Shown here one piece after another: positions 12,219 to 22,660 of a stretch of DNA of 64,000 nucleotides; the stretch's first letter is position 1, and each line of letters opens with the position of its first letter. This stretch comes from Deroplatys truncata (lineage: Eukaryota > Arthropoda > Insecta > Mantodea > Mantidae), in NCBI GenBank assembly GCA_030765065.1, contig CM060990.1, positions 282,685,341 through 282,749,340 of the forward strand, written 5' to 3'. The translations under genes were made by a program, and so were the position numbers. Below the pieces are notes generated by a model that saw only the letters and a program-made list of their open reading frames with translations, searched no databases and was not told the DNA's origin.

Positions 12219-13535
12219 CGAGGGTTGGAACTTAAATAGTGGCAACTATTTATTTACAGCCGATACAAAAGAGTTACATGTTAGCAACCTTTACTGCCAT
12301 TCAATGTAGCCACCAGTGTTGTGTATAACCCGTTGCCAGCGATGTGGGAGTCGTAGTATACGTTTAGCTGAGCCTGTTCTGTTGATAGTGCGAATGGAGC
12401 GGTCTACTGCCTGACGAATCTCTGGAACAGTTCTGAAGCGAATGCCACGAAGTGGTTCCTTCATCTTTGGAATCAAATCAAAGTGACAAGGACTTAAGTC
12501 CGGGGAGTATGGTGGATGGTACAGCACTTCCCAGTCCCATCGACCGAACAAATCATCCACAGCTTGCGCTGTATGCGCCCAAGCATTGTGGAAAATGATG
12601 GTGGATTCTGCAGAAAGTGTTGCCGCTTCTTTCTCACAGCTGGTCGTGGGTGGTGCTTCAAAAACGAACGGTAATACTGTGCATTTACGGTCTGCCGTGG
12701 AGGAATGTAATACGTTAGGATAACACAATCACAGTCGTACACGAGAATCACCATAACTTTCACATTGCTGGGGCTCTGACGAACTTTTGATTTTCGTGGC
12801 GACCCATAGTGACGGCATTAGTTCGATTGGTGTTTCAGTTTTGGCTCATACGATTTGGCCCATGTCTCATCCAGCGTTATGATATGGCGTAAGAAAGCCT
12901 CTCCTTCGCGCTCATAGCGCTCCAAGTACGTCCTAGCAGCGTCGTAACGCAACCATTTCTGCATTTCCGTCAAATCATGCGGAACCCATCGTGATGCAAT
13001 TTTTCGCATGCCCAGGCGTTCCTTCAGGATGTGAAGCACAGTCGTATGCGCTAATCCGGTGTCTTTGGTGAGCTCATGAATCGTCTGGCGTCGATCACTG
13101 TCCAGCAACGCGGCAAGAGCATGCACTTCTTCACTGACGCTAGGACGACCTGCCCGATGCATGTCTGCCACAGTTCGCCGACCATCGTTGGAGGCTTTTA
13201 CCCAACGTGCCACTGTTCTGTAAGGCAATGCAGATTCCCCGCAAGCCTCTTGAAGACCTTGATGACACTGTCGTGCTGTACGACCTCTGGCACATTCAAT
13301 CTTGATCCAACTCCGTTGTTCCTGTTTCGAAAACGTGACAACACTACGTTAGACCGCTAGCGCACAAGTGACTGTTTCTCTCGACTGTGCGCACGCAGGT
13401 GAAGTGGGAAGGGAGAGTACATTTGCTCTGAGGTAAGGTAGGTATGTAACTAACGTGTGCTATCAGCGACAATAATAGATTCCGTTGCATAGCGCCTCTA
13501 CAGCAGTGTTGCCACTATTTAAGTTCCAACCCTCG
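12219..13535 (-). mobile_element. Complete mariner element with perfect TIRs
   Basis: Two identical 28-bp inverted termini, beginning CGAGGGTTGGAACTTAAA, occupy 12219-12246 and 13508-13535. Both are flanked directly by TA dinucleotides (12217-12218 and 13536-13537), the mariner target duplication. The element is 1,317 bp, the usual mariner length. It lies entirely between two unrelated stretches and carries one transposase pseudogene on the minus strand. Confidence 0.95.
12291..13345 (-). pseudogene. Mariner (DD34D-type) transposase pseudogene
   Basis: The N-terminal HTH region runs from FSKQEQRSWIKIE (about 13340) through PYRTVARWVKA and AGRPSVSEE. The first catalytic Asp is present in ITLDETW (about 12860). 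The second catalytic site, expected HDNA, reads FHNAWAHTA: one codon is missing, removing the Asp (about 12590). The third, expected SPCDFDL, reads SPCHFDL (about 12455), an Asp-to-His change. Spacing to the third site fits DD34D once the missing codon is allowed for. A stop after HQSN (near 12818) and a 1-bp deletion near 12604 add further breaks. The N-terminal extension beyond the first Met at 13228 is in frame; the true start was not found. Confidence 0.9.
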
Positions 13536-13587
13536 TACCTTTGTGTTGGGATTTTAGAAGAAATTAGTTTTTGAAAGAAATTGGATT

Positions 13588-14104
13588 CGGATTTGCATTA
13601 GAAATGGAGGAGGAGACGAGACTAGATAAGACGACTGAACTGGACTACTCCGGCCTGGCGTAGGCTAGGTTATGCCATGTCTATTGTGCCTATTAAACCT
13701 CCGGGAGGAAGGAATGGGGGGGGGGGGAGAAAGTACAAAGGGCAGCCAGGCATGTTGGTGGTAGGCACAGTACTGTGGGATCTCTAATAATTCCAGATTG
13801 AGCATCCCCAGGCCGCTCTTTTGATGCCTCCCATCCTCATGGATATATTTGGGCAGAAGGTTCCATGCCAGGGAAGAAACAGTTCTCTCCTCAAAACACT
13901 ATACACCTTCCACCTTGCCTGACCCTGCAAGGTAAAAAACTACAAAAGAGAGGAAGATTCATAGTAGTATAATCCACTCCTGCGTTCACCAACGGACTTG
14001 GGAAAACCATAAAAAAAAGAAAACTTAAACTAATAGAAATTTGAACCTGGGACCACCAAAATGTGATACTCAAATGTTTCTGCCTTGTCTGAGCCATCCC
14101 ACTC
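13588..14104 (-). mobile_element. tRNA-derived SINE, family 1, copy b (minus)
   Basis: On the minus strand the head reads GAGTGGGATGGCTCAG with a B-box-like GGTTCAAATTTC. The tail has ATTCCTTCCTCCCGGAGG and CACAATAG blocks, matching copies at 5359 and 25131 in order and spacing. A poly-G run (plus-strand notation, about 13709-13719) lies in the tail. Diverged; boundaries approximate. Confidence 0.65.
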
Positions 14105-14887
14105 AGTTTGGAAAAGAAATTAGGAATAAGAAATGTAAAGTAAGGGAAATATTAAAATCGTAGTTCAAGCACAATTTATTAAATTAACATAATTGAAAAG
14201 TAAATAGAATTAAACAAATTAATTAGCATATACGCAAGGAGTACAACTACAACGGGAGCTGCAGGGACTGGTTGGTGCTTTGTTTTCAGTTTTCTTATTG
14301 TAATTGCTTTTGGACAAAATTATGAATGATCTCATAAATCCATTGTCCATGAAGATTCTGCTTCATCTGAAGTGATTGCCAGTAATTTCTCTCTATATTT
14401 ATTAATACTCAGGTTTCAAGCCTCCTAAGAAAACATTTTTTCCAGCTTAACTATTTGGAGCAGTTCTTTGCATAAACAGTTGGGATAAAAATTCCCCTTA
14501 CCACTCTTAAATTTTGCCCCCCCCCAGGCAAGGGCTGGTATGCTATTTGGAAATCTGCCCCATTTGATGTATTGTTTAGGTAAACAACGTATTTCTATTT
14601 TTGTTGTTTGTGCTGTATGTGGTGACAGCTCTAGAATAGAAATAGTGTGCATGCTGATATTTCTTTTTTATGGTGTTCACCTTGATGGTGATACGCGATT
14701 TGTTTTATTGGGCCGAAACCATTCTGATTTTTATACACTCGACAGTAGCTTCTGTTTCAACAGTTTTTGGCTGCTGTATGATGGGGACAAGATGGGCAGT
14801 ATGGCTTTGTGTGTCAGTTACATATTTTTTGCTTTACCAAGATTTTTGAGTGCAGGCTGTTGTTAAAATCCGAATATTATGCTTTCG
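14105..14887. other. Unassigned DNA
   Basis: No gene or known repeat supported. The longest open frame (14540-14866, plus) has no recognisable motif. Confidence 0.35.
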
Positions 14888-15090
14888 TTGAATTTGGATT
14901 AAGTCACACTATCTTTAAAGAAACCTTCACATACTAAGTTTTTAAAACTGTAACGCTTTCTGGGGCATTCATCCTCATCAATCTAGGTGCTGATGATGAG
15001 GACGAATGCCCTTGAAAATGTTCCAGGTTTATAAACTTAGTAAGTGAAGGTTTGTGTAAAGATAATGTGCCTCATTTAAAATTCAAACTG
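14888..15090. repeat. Head-to-head inverted terminal repeats of PLE copy 2
   Basis: The left arm starts near CACACTATCTTTAAAG and contains CTTCACATACTAAG and GGGGCATTCATCCTCATC. The right arm carries the reverse complements GATGAGGACGAATGCC, CTTAGTAAGTGAAGG and a final AAAGATAATGTG. The arms meet near 14985. The similarity of the outer end extends to TGAATTTGGA on the left and its counterpart at 19895-19912. Confidence 0.8.
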
Positions 15091-15570
15091 AAGACAACTT
15101 CACTCTTAGTAGTGCTTATGTTTTTAATAGCTAAATTGTGCTTTTAATTGCAATATTTTGTATGCTGCTTGCTCTAATAAAAGTCAACTAAAAGGGCACC
15201 TTTGACGTAAGTAATTTATCCCAGTACGTCTTTACGGCAGATGGAATGAAGTTACTCTAGAAAGGCTTCAAAACCTGCGTCAATTATTCAAATATTTTAA
15301 AAAACTATATCGCTAACATAGAAATGGCTACATATAATGTCAAAATTAATGGGCAACTGCAGGTTAAAAATGAGTACCTTGATATTCTTAAGCTCATGAC
15401 GTTTCAAAACAACGCAATAATAACCACAGGAGAATAATCAATAACCTTAACAGCATATCGGTAGTTTATCTTAAATCTGACAAGGGCAAAACATTACTGA
15501 TCCTAGAACAGGACGATTATACACAGAGGGTTAACTTACTTTTGTCCGGTTCTGATTATGTGGAAATTAA

Positions 15571-18213
15571 CCCGTCATTTGTCGCTAAATAAGCATTTTG
15601 TTCACACTTTTGATTTTTTTACGGTAACGACTGCTGATAAAATCTTCTCGCTCAATCTAGCTCACTTTTAAACTTTCCTGAAGCAGTTGTTTAAGTTAGA
15701 TTTAACAAAAATCACATTGACAATGGTTTATGCAATCTGTCCAGTTGCGGCACAGCTGTGATCGGTTTGCTTATCAAGCGACAAACCGTGCTATTCGATT
15801 GTGCAGTCCGCAATCGTTCTGGCTTTAAGCTTAAATGTAGAAGCCCTATTTTGTGTTCGTTAAAAATATTCCTTCGTTTGAATTGTTTTCTTTGATATTC
15901 AGTTAGGTTTTTACGAGTCGAGCAAAAAAAAAAAAAAAAAAAAAAAATCCTGCTAGCCTTAAAACAGGATGGAAGGGATTCTCAAGGTATGCTTATTTTT
16001 ACTTTTTGTTATAATAAATGTGTATGCAATTACCATATTTTTAATGTTTCTTTCGACACGGGTTCGAACACTGCTGTTGAGAATCGAATTTAGGCCAACA
16101 TTAGATGTCATAATCAACAGTGAAACATTTTGTAACATGATTTCTAACTACTTCTTATTTTATTATTTTATTTTAGGCATCCCTGCATGGTTGAGTGAAA
16201 CTAGTACTTCTGTTGGCCTAGACAGCGGTGATTTGAACCAGGAGGAAAGATTAGATGAATGTGAATCTGATGCGCCCTCTGAACATAGTGATCATATAAC
16301 TGATTCAGAACAATCTACAAGAGATGACTCAGAAACCGACAGTGATTTTCAGCCGACAGGTCTCTCATATATCGGAAAAGATAAAATAGCAGTATGGTCC
16401 ATGCATCCACCACGCCCCAATGTTCGAAGCCCTAGACATAATATAGTTAAACACATCGAAGCTGTAAAGGAGAGGCATAAAATGCAACTTCAGTCGCAGA
16501 TGCATGGAATTTATTCTTTCCTGAAGAGACAATTTTACATATTACAAACTGTACTAACATATATCTCCAAAAAATACTACTCCACACGAATTAACTGCTC
16601 TAATTGGTATTCTATACATGATAGCCTTGAAAAAGGCTGCTCATATCAACATCCAAGCGCTTTGGGCTGATGATTGCACATCTCCTGAATGTTTTCGTGC
16701 CGTAATGTCAAGTCGCAGGTTCTATATTCTTCTCGAGGCTCTACGATTCGATGACATCAACGATAGAGCTGATAGAAAGAAAATGGATAACCTGGCGCCC
16801 ATTAGAAGAATGTTTGAGGCATTTGTCGTCAGATGCATGAATAATTATGAATTAGGGCAAACACAACACTTGATGAAATGCTACCTGCTTTCCGAGGAAG
16901 ATGTAAATTCCGCCAGTACATTCCATCAAAACCGTCGAAATATAGAATTAAAATTTATGCATTGGCAGATTCTGAAACACATTACGTTTAAAATCTAGAA
17001 ATCTATCCAGGGAAGCAACCTGAAGGTCCATACCAGACCAATAATAAAGCATCTAGTGTTGTGAATAGAGTAGCAGCATCCATTTTCAATAGCGGAAGAA
17101 ACATTATCATGGATAATTATTTTACATCTATTCCACTAGCCTTGGAGTTGCTACAGAAGAAAACTACTGTGGTCGGAACACTAAAAAAGAACAAAAAAGA
17201 AATTCCACCAATTTTTTTAAATACTAAAGAGAGGCCAGCTTATAGTTGTATGTTTGGTTTCCTCAAAACGGGGGTTCTAGTGCCATATGTGTCTAAAAGA
17301 AACGAAACTATGCTGCTTCTTTCAACTCTACATTTTGGTGACGAAATTGATGAGGAAACCGGCGACAAAAACAAACCGCACATAATTACCTTCTACAACA
17401 AAACAAAAGGTGGAGTCGATATTGTCGACGAACTGGTATCTCAATATTCAGTATCTAGAATTAGCTGCAGGTGGCCAATGCCGGTATTTATTTGGCTGTT
17501 GAACATTGGTGCAATACATTCTGAGATAATTTATTTCACTAATACAGAGAAGAAATTAGCGCATCGAATATTTTTGAAACATTTGGCTCTAGAACTTATA
17601 AACCCCATGTGAGAGTACGTCTGTCTATTCCAAATTTGTAAGACAACTTGCAAGTCTCAATGAAGAAAATTGTTGGTAATGAAGAGGAGAATGCATAAAC
17701 TGCAACTACTGTGACAACTCCTGGTATATGTTCACTGTGCCCTCGGCGAAAAAACAGAAAAACCAAGAAAAGCTGTTGTAAATGTAACAAATATTTGTGC
17801 AACGAACACGCAAGAATTACCTGTGATAAGTGGCTTGAGCTGCCAGTGTTTCCACCACCATTACCATAATTTGTTTTTATGAGTATATTGAATTTGTGCT
17901 ATATTTAGGTATTGCATATAGTACCGTATTTAACAAACACTAAACTCACAATTTTGTCAATGAAGACATTGGATTTGAATTTCTTTCAAATACCTACATA
18001 TACTACATTTAGTCAACCGCAAGTTAATATTCTTTACTTTTTTTGTGAAGACAAATATTTTGTCACCACTTAAAAAATGTCATTTGTAGTAGATTTAGAA
18101 AATTATAATTTACGTGTTATTAAATTGTGTTATTGACATAATGTTATCTCTTGTTACGTGTATTTATTGCGACAACAAACCGTGTCACAACAATGGTAGC
18201 GACAAATGACGGG
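15571..18213 (+). mobile_element. piggyBac-like transposon nested in PLE
   Basis: Perfect 17-bp inverted termini starting CCCGTCATTTGTCGCTA are at 15571-15587 and 18197-18213. The left flank is TTAA (15567-15570), the piggyBac target. The right flank is TTGA (18214-18217), one mutation from TTAA. The element is 2,643 bp. Deleting it with one flank rejoins the PLE reading frame. Confidence 0.95.
15969..17869 (+). pseudogene. piggyBac transposase pseudogene
   Basis: An acidic N-terminal region (rich in DSE, about 16200-16340) precedes the transposase domain. Blocks include FYILLEALRFDD (near 16720), NLAPIRRMFEAF (near 16795) and, in a second frame, [20 protein letters not shown] (near 16870-16925) with the first catalytic Asp. 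NIIMDNYFTS (near 17105) carries the second, and GGVDIVDELVSQYSVSR (near 17415) the third. A Cys-rich C-terminal finger ([25 protein letters not shown]) ends at 17869. All three Asp residues are present, but frameshifts near 16655 and 16860 and a stop after HYV near 16996 break it. The codons before about 16180 may be intronic or non-coding. Confidence 0.9.
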
Positions 18214-20018
18214 TTGAAACAAAACCAACCCCTCTAATTACCTGCACTAACTTGGTCAATAAAACCTTAAAAATGATCACTGTAATACAGAATGATGAAA
18301 ATGTTGCTTTAAAGTACACCAATACTACCCTGCCGAGCTATACTGTTTACCTAAAATACACAAAAAGACCAGCATGAGATCCATATCTATGGAATTAACT
18401 AACCGACTTACTTTGTAGCAAAATGGTTAGTTTACAAATTAAAAACCTACAATAACTTTGAAAGCCTATAAATAAAAAATTCACTGGAGCTGGACAGCAA
18501 GATCAAAGACTTTAGATTGCCGGTTAACCACATAATGGTCTCTTTTTGATATCAAAGCACCTTTCACAAGTATTCAAATAGAAAAGCTTTCCACGCTTCT
18601 TAGAAGGTGGCTAGAGCCGTTAAGAGCAAGTACTGCAGAATTAGATGAAATTATAACTTGACAGAATTATGCACCCAACAAAACTATTTTATATTCAGCA
18701 ACAGGTTCTACAAGCAAGCACAAGGTGCTATGGGAATCCATCTGTCGTCCATCCTAGCAGATTTATACACGAGCCACATAGAAACATATGTAGTAAAAGC
18801 CTTTCCCCACATTTTCAAATGTTGACTCAGATATGTAGATGATATCTTTGCAATCATACTAGATAAACTCAAGGAAGACGCTCTGGAACTACTAAATTTG
18901 CGGGATGTATGTATAAAATTTACAACGGAAACTGAAGAAACTTATACCCTACCGTTTTTGAACCTCTAAATAATCAGAAGCTAGGAGAAATTTACATTTG
19001 GAATCCACAGAAAATCAACATGTAGATAATTACATTAAAAAGAATGAATGCAATCCGATCTCACACCAGCTTGCAGTTTTCAAAAGTCTAATCCATACGT
19101 TAAACAACGTCTCTCTAAGCTGAGAAGAATATTCAAAAGAATGCCAACACATATGGAAATTGCAGTGGCAAACGGTTTCAAACCAGGTTCAATAGTTAAG
19201 ATGTTCAAACAGAGCAGTAAACTCAAAGAAATAACCCAAACAACTATTCTTGAGACAATCAGTGACAGTAACTGGAAGTATAAAAAGTTCACTTATCATC
19301 CATGGGCGTTCAGAAAATTTGAGAAAATATTCATTAAGTTTTGCATCCGATTAGCTCAAAACAGATACAGCCTGAACAATTTACTGAACAAACCACTAAA
19401 AACACAATCCTGGATACACTCAAATCAGGAATCTACCAGATCAACTGTGAAGATTGTGAAAAATTCTACATAGCCAAAACTAAGAGAAACTTGAGCATCA
19501 GATCAAAACAACACCAGAGAAGTATAAGACAGAAACAAACAGACAAATCTGCTGTATCACACCACTTTTGGTCTCAGAACTACAACATTGGTCAAACCAT
19601 AACATTTTTAACACCAGTTTCCTCATCGCTGGAACTGACTTTTCGGGATAAAATATTCATTGTCAAAAACGAAGAAAATATATTAAATTTTGAAATACCG
19701 CCAATAAATAGGTAGTTAGAGCTTTGTCACTCAACCAGTAGACGGCAACAAGATCCAACCCAGCCAGGAGAGGAGAAAGAGGAAGGAAGCAGGAACATGC
19801 TTCAGTCACCAAACTGCTGAGGATGAGAACGGATGCCTCCGAAAACGTTCCAGTTTTATTAACTTAGTAAGTGAAGGTTTTGTGTAAAAATAGTGTGACT
19901 CGTTCCTAATTCAAAATAACTCATTTTATTCAGTTCATTTTATTAATCCATTCTAATATAATTATTCATCTGAAGGACACTTGTCCAATTTCGCACACAT
20001 AAAACAGTCCAATTCTAC

Positions 20019-20250
20019 CGAGTGGGATGGCTCAGGTGGTAATATCTGTAGCCCGCATTTGGAAGGTTATGGGTTCGATTCCTATGGCCGACCTTTCTGG
20101 CCCATTGACTATTTCGGGGATTTCCCCGGGTTGCCAGGCGAATGCTGGGAACGATCGTTGCACACCCCGAATTTTCTGTCCCTCCATTTCATCTCCATCC
20201 TCATTTCACTTCACCTTTCATCTGCTTGGTTTCTTTCAGGGTTGCAAGTG
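20019..20250 (+). mobile_element. tRNA-derived SINE, family 1, copy c (truncated)
   Basis: The head GAGTGGGATGGCTCAGGTGG and the B-box-like GGGTTCGATTCCTA match the other family-1 heads, and the body block GGCGAATGCTGGGA is shared. The 3' half present at 5359 and 25131 is missing after about 20250. Confidence 0.75.
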
Positions 20251-22035
20251 TTGGCGGTTTTATACAAAAATTGGGGCAAATCACTAGAATATCTCGGTCT
20301 CACATTTCCATTTTAAAATTTCTAGTGTTACCTATACAGTAAGGAGGGCCTTTCTTCCAGCATTTGAGTTTTGCTGAACACAAGGTATTAACCTCCAGTA
20401 TCATAACCGTACTACACTTTTGGTAAAAGTGCGAGGAAATATATAAAGCAAGCTACTGTGCTCTGTTGCTTTCTCCTCTTGCCAGCACTTCTAGAGGTGT
20501 GCATGTATGGCCACTATAAGACACATTTACCAACAAGAAACAGCCCTCCTCCTCAGGCTGTCCACAGTGCCAAGAAAGAATTGTACTCCTAGGAAACACC
20601 TATTCAGTGACAAACTTTTAAAAACGCGTTCTGATTTCTTACGAACAAGACAATACATTATTTGGAAACTGAAGTATCAGATATCTATTCCTGCATTGAG
20701 CAGTAATGTTTTGAATGATTAATAAGTATTATGCCCCATATTTTAGATGTTCATGTTCCTGTACTCGCATACGAATTACCTATTTGATCTAAATCAAATA
20801 AGCTAATACTATATCTTACATTGTCTTACCTTCTTGTCTTGTTCGATAGAAATTTCTGTCATCGCTTCAGATGCACTTCAGCCTTGAGTTTATTGTGCTA
20901 GCTGTATCGTTCTAAAATCAATTCTTTATGCCTGCACTGTTTGCCAAGCAATACATCATCTTACCTTAAATACAAAACCTTATAGCTTGCACTTAGTTTG
21001 CCTTTATTATTGTTTCTGATAGCGTAGCAATAGAGCCATCAACTAGCTAAGGGATTGTACTGCATAGTATTTAAATAACCAACAGAGAGTAATTACAAAA
21101 CCATGTAGCTTTGTTTCAGTGTCTAATTCCAGCACTTAGCAGCTGCTCAAATCATACAGTATAGCGCCAATGCCAAATTATTCTATATAAAAAGCATAGG
21201 TTCTTAGCGTTGCATAAAAACCAATTTGGAAAGCCCGAATGCATTTTCTTCAGAATAAGGAATTTTTATTCTGTCATGTAAAACTTATTTCCTGGATTTA
21301 TGATGTTTTGAAGTTTAGGTACTTATCAAAATACACAGCTAATATATACCTTTTAAAGTTTCTGAGTTTCAAAATACATTATGTGATCCTATTTCTTACA
21401 AGCCTAAGTTGCAGAGAACCTGAATTCTTTACATTAAAAGCTCTCATCACAAGGTCACTTATCTCTTCAATGCAACTCAGTGAGAGGAATACATTAGAGT
21501 AATTTCACGTGTTTTTGAAATATGAGCTTTGAACATGTTATCCACAAAGAAAACATAGAGGATTAAAATGGTGATGATAAGCTTGGCTTAAGAACAAAAA
21601 CTATACAAGAGGTTTATTAATGAACATTTTATAACAGGCGGATGTTCCTGTCAACTATCTTTAAGGTCAAGTTAGTTTTTTTCAAAATTTCTTTGAAAGT
21701 TTGACTCCAAAATGTTTTCAAAAAATTCATTTATAGAGGGGGATTTAAGCTTTATTAGAAATTTTTACACACCAAAATGTCCTTAATTATCCAAAAGCTG
21801 CTCCTTAACAGCGTGACATTGTGAAATTTTGCATACTGTTTTGGACCAGAATAAAGACTGTGTAACTTTTTATTGGGATTAACATGCTGCATAAGGAAAT
21901 AAAAGTTATTATGGTATATTTAGTATTTTGGGATTTTAAACAATATCAATTTGTGATAGGATTTACGTATAGTGAGGAGCATTTATTCATGTATCTTTAG
22001 ATGTCACGTTTACCTCAAAGACCAGTGAGAGAGGG
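20251..22035. other. Unassigned AT-rich DNA
   Basis: No gene or repeat family could be assigned. Confidence 0.4.
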
Positions 22036-22350
22036 AGGGAATGAATGAATGAACGAACGTACTAATTGAGTTTTGGTTATGGACGCTCTTTAACTGCTGT
22101 GGTACTTAGCGTACCATCCTATCCGGGCGTGAAAGGCAGGAAATTTTGCTCAGAAGCCTCTTTATCAGGCTTGAGGATCTTTTACGTGCCGTAAATCTAC
22201 AACGCTGGACCACCGGCTTTACTTCCCTTCCGAAGGAAGCCATGCTAAGGATTTTTACGCCCGAAAACATCCTTCGCCCTCCGCCGGGTTTGAACCCGCG
22301 ACCTTGGGAACTAGAGGCTAGCATGGTAATCACTACATCACGGAGGACAT
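22036..22350 (-). mobile_element. tRNA-derived SINE, family 2, copy a (minus)
   Basis: On the minus strand it reads head CCTCCGTGATGTAGTG, B-box GCGGGTTCAAACCC, then the body blocks TTTTCGGGCGT, GGAAGTAAAGCCGGTGG, GGCACGTAAAAGATCCTCAAG and CTTTCACGCCC, ending GTTAAAGAGCGTCCATAA and a (TTCA)n-like tail. The order and spacing match copies at 31161 and 43771. Confidence 0.85.
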
Positions 22351-22399
22351 GTTAGAGAGGGAGGGTGAGAAAGAACTGTATATAAGAAATCATAGACTA

Positions 22400-22660
22400 T
22401 TGTCACTTGTTTGTTATACAAGTGGCGCAGCTGGTTGTACAAGTGGTTGTGCAGATTTACGAGCTGTTACACAAATCTTATTAGTTAGTGTACCAGTTTC
22501 ATAAGTTATACAAGCAAGTTTTACAGGTAATTAGGAAGTCATAACAAGTGATCGTACAATTCACACAGGTGGGGAAAACAATTATGAAAGTACTAAAAGA
22601 AAGTTCTACAACCATTTGCGCAAGTTTCACAGGCGGTGATATAACATGCATAAACTGTTG
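22400..22660. repeat. Degenerate minisatellite-like tract
   Basis: Variants of a 13-15 bp word around GTTATACAAGTGG recur roughly every 15-30 bp (GTTGTACAAGTGG, GTTACACAAATC, GTTATACAAGC, GTTTTACAGG, and others). The tract is diverged and has no coding content I can see. Confidence 0.35.

Larger units (their letters stand above)
15187..19715 (+). pseudogene. Penelope RT + GIY-YIG endonuclease pseudogene, interrupted
   Basis: The 5' part (15187-15570) includes YLKSDKGKTLLILEQDDY and ends in SGSDYVEI at the piggyBac insertion. The 3' part (from 18218) resumes in the same frame and includes ALKYTNTTLPSYTVYLKY near 18310, a FDIKAPFTSIQIEKL block near 18550, and the RT active site RYVDDIFAI near 18830, which is intact. 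The C-terminal nuclease has SGIYQINCEDCEKFYIAKT near 19425, where the Gly of YIG is Ala, and ends at a stop 19713-19715. Stops and frame changes are present (for example after RPA near 18374), so the copy is dead irrespective of the insertion. Confidence 0.85.
14888..19912 (+). mobile_element. Penelope-like element (copy 2), split by piggyBac
   Basis: The left end is a large imperfect palindrome (14888-15090): a minus-oriented copy of the terminal repeat followed by a plus-oriented one. The plus-oriented unit (GATGAGGACGAATGCC, then AACTTAGTAAGTGAAGG) recurs at the right end, 19818-19912. This arrangement of direct terminal repeats with an inverted extension is characteristic of Penelope-like elements. 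The body encodes RT and a GIY-YIG nuclease. The element minus the nested piggyBac is about 2.4 kb. Confidence 0.85.

Noticed and set aside
15969-16178. Possible intron at the piggyBac N-terminus (donor near 15986, acceptor near 16178)
   Set aside because: Joining the sites puts the downstream exon in the wrong frame, so I did not call it.
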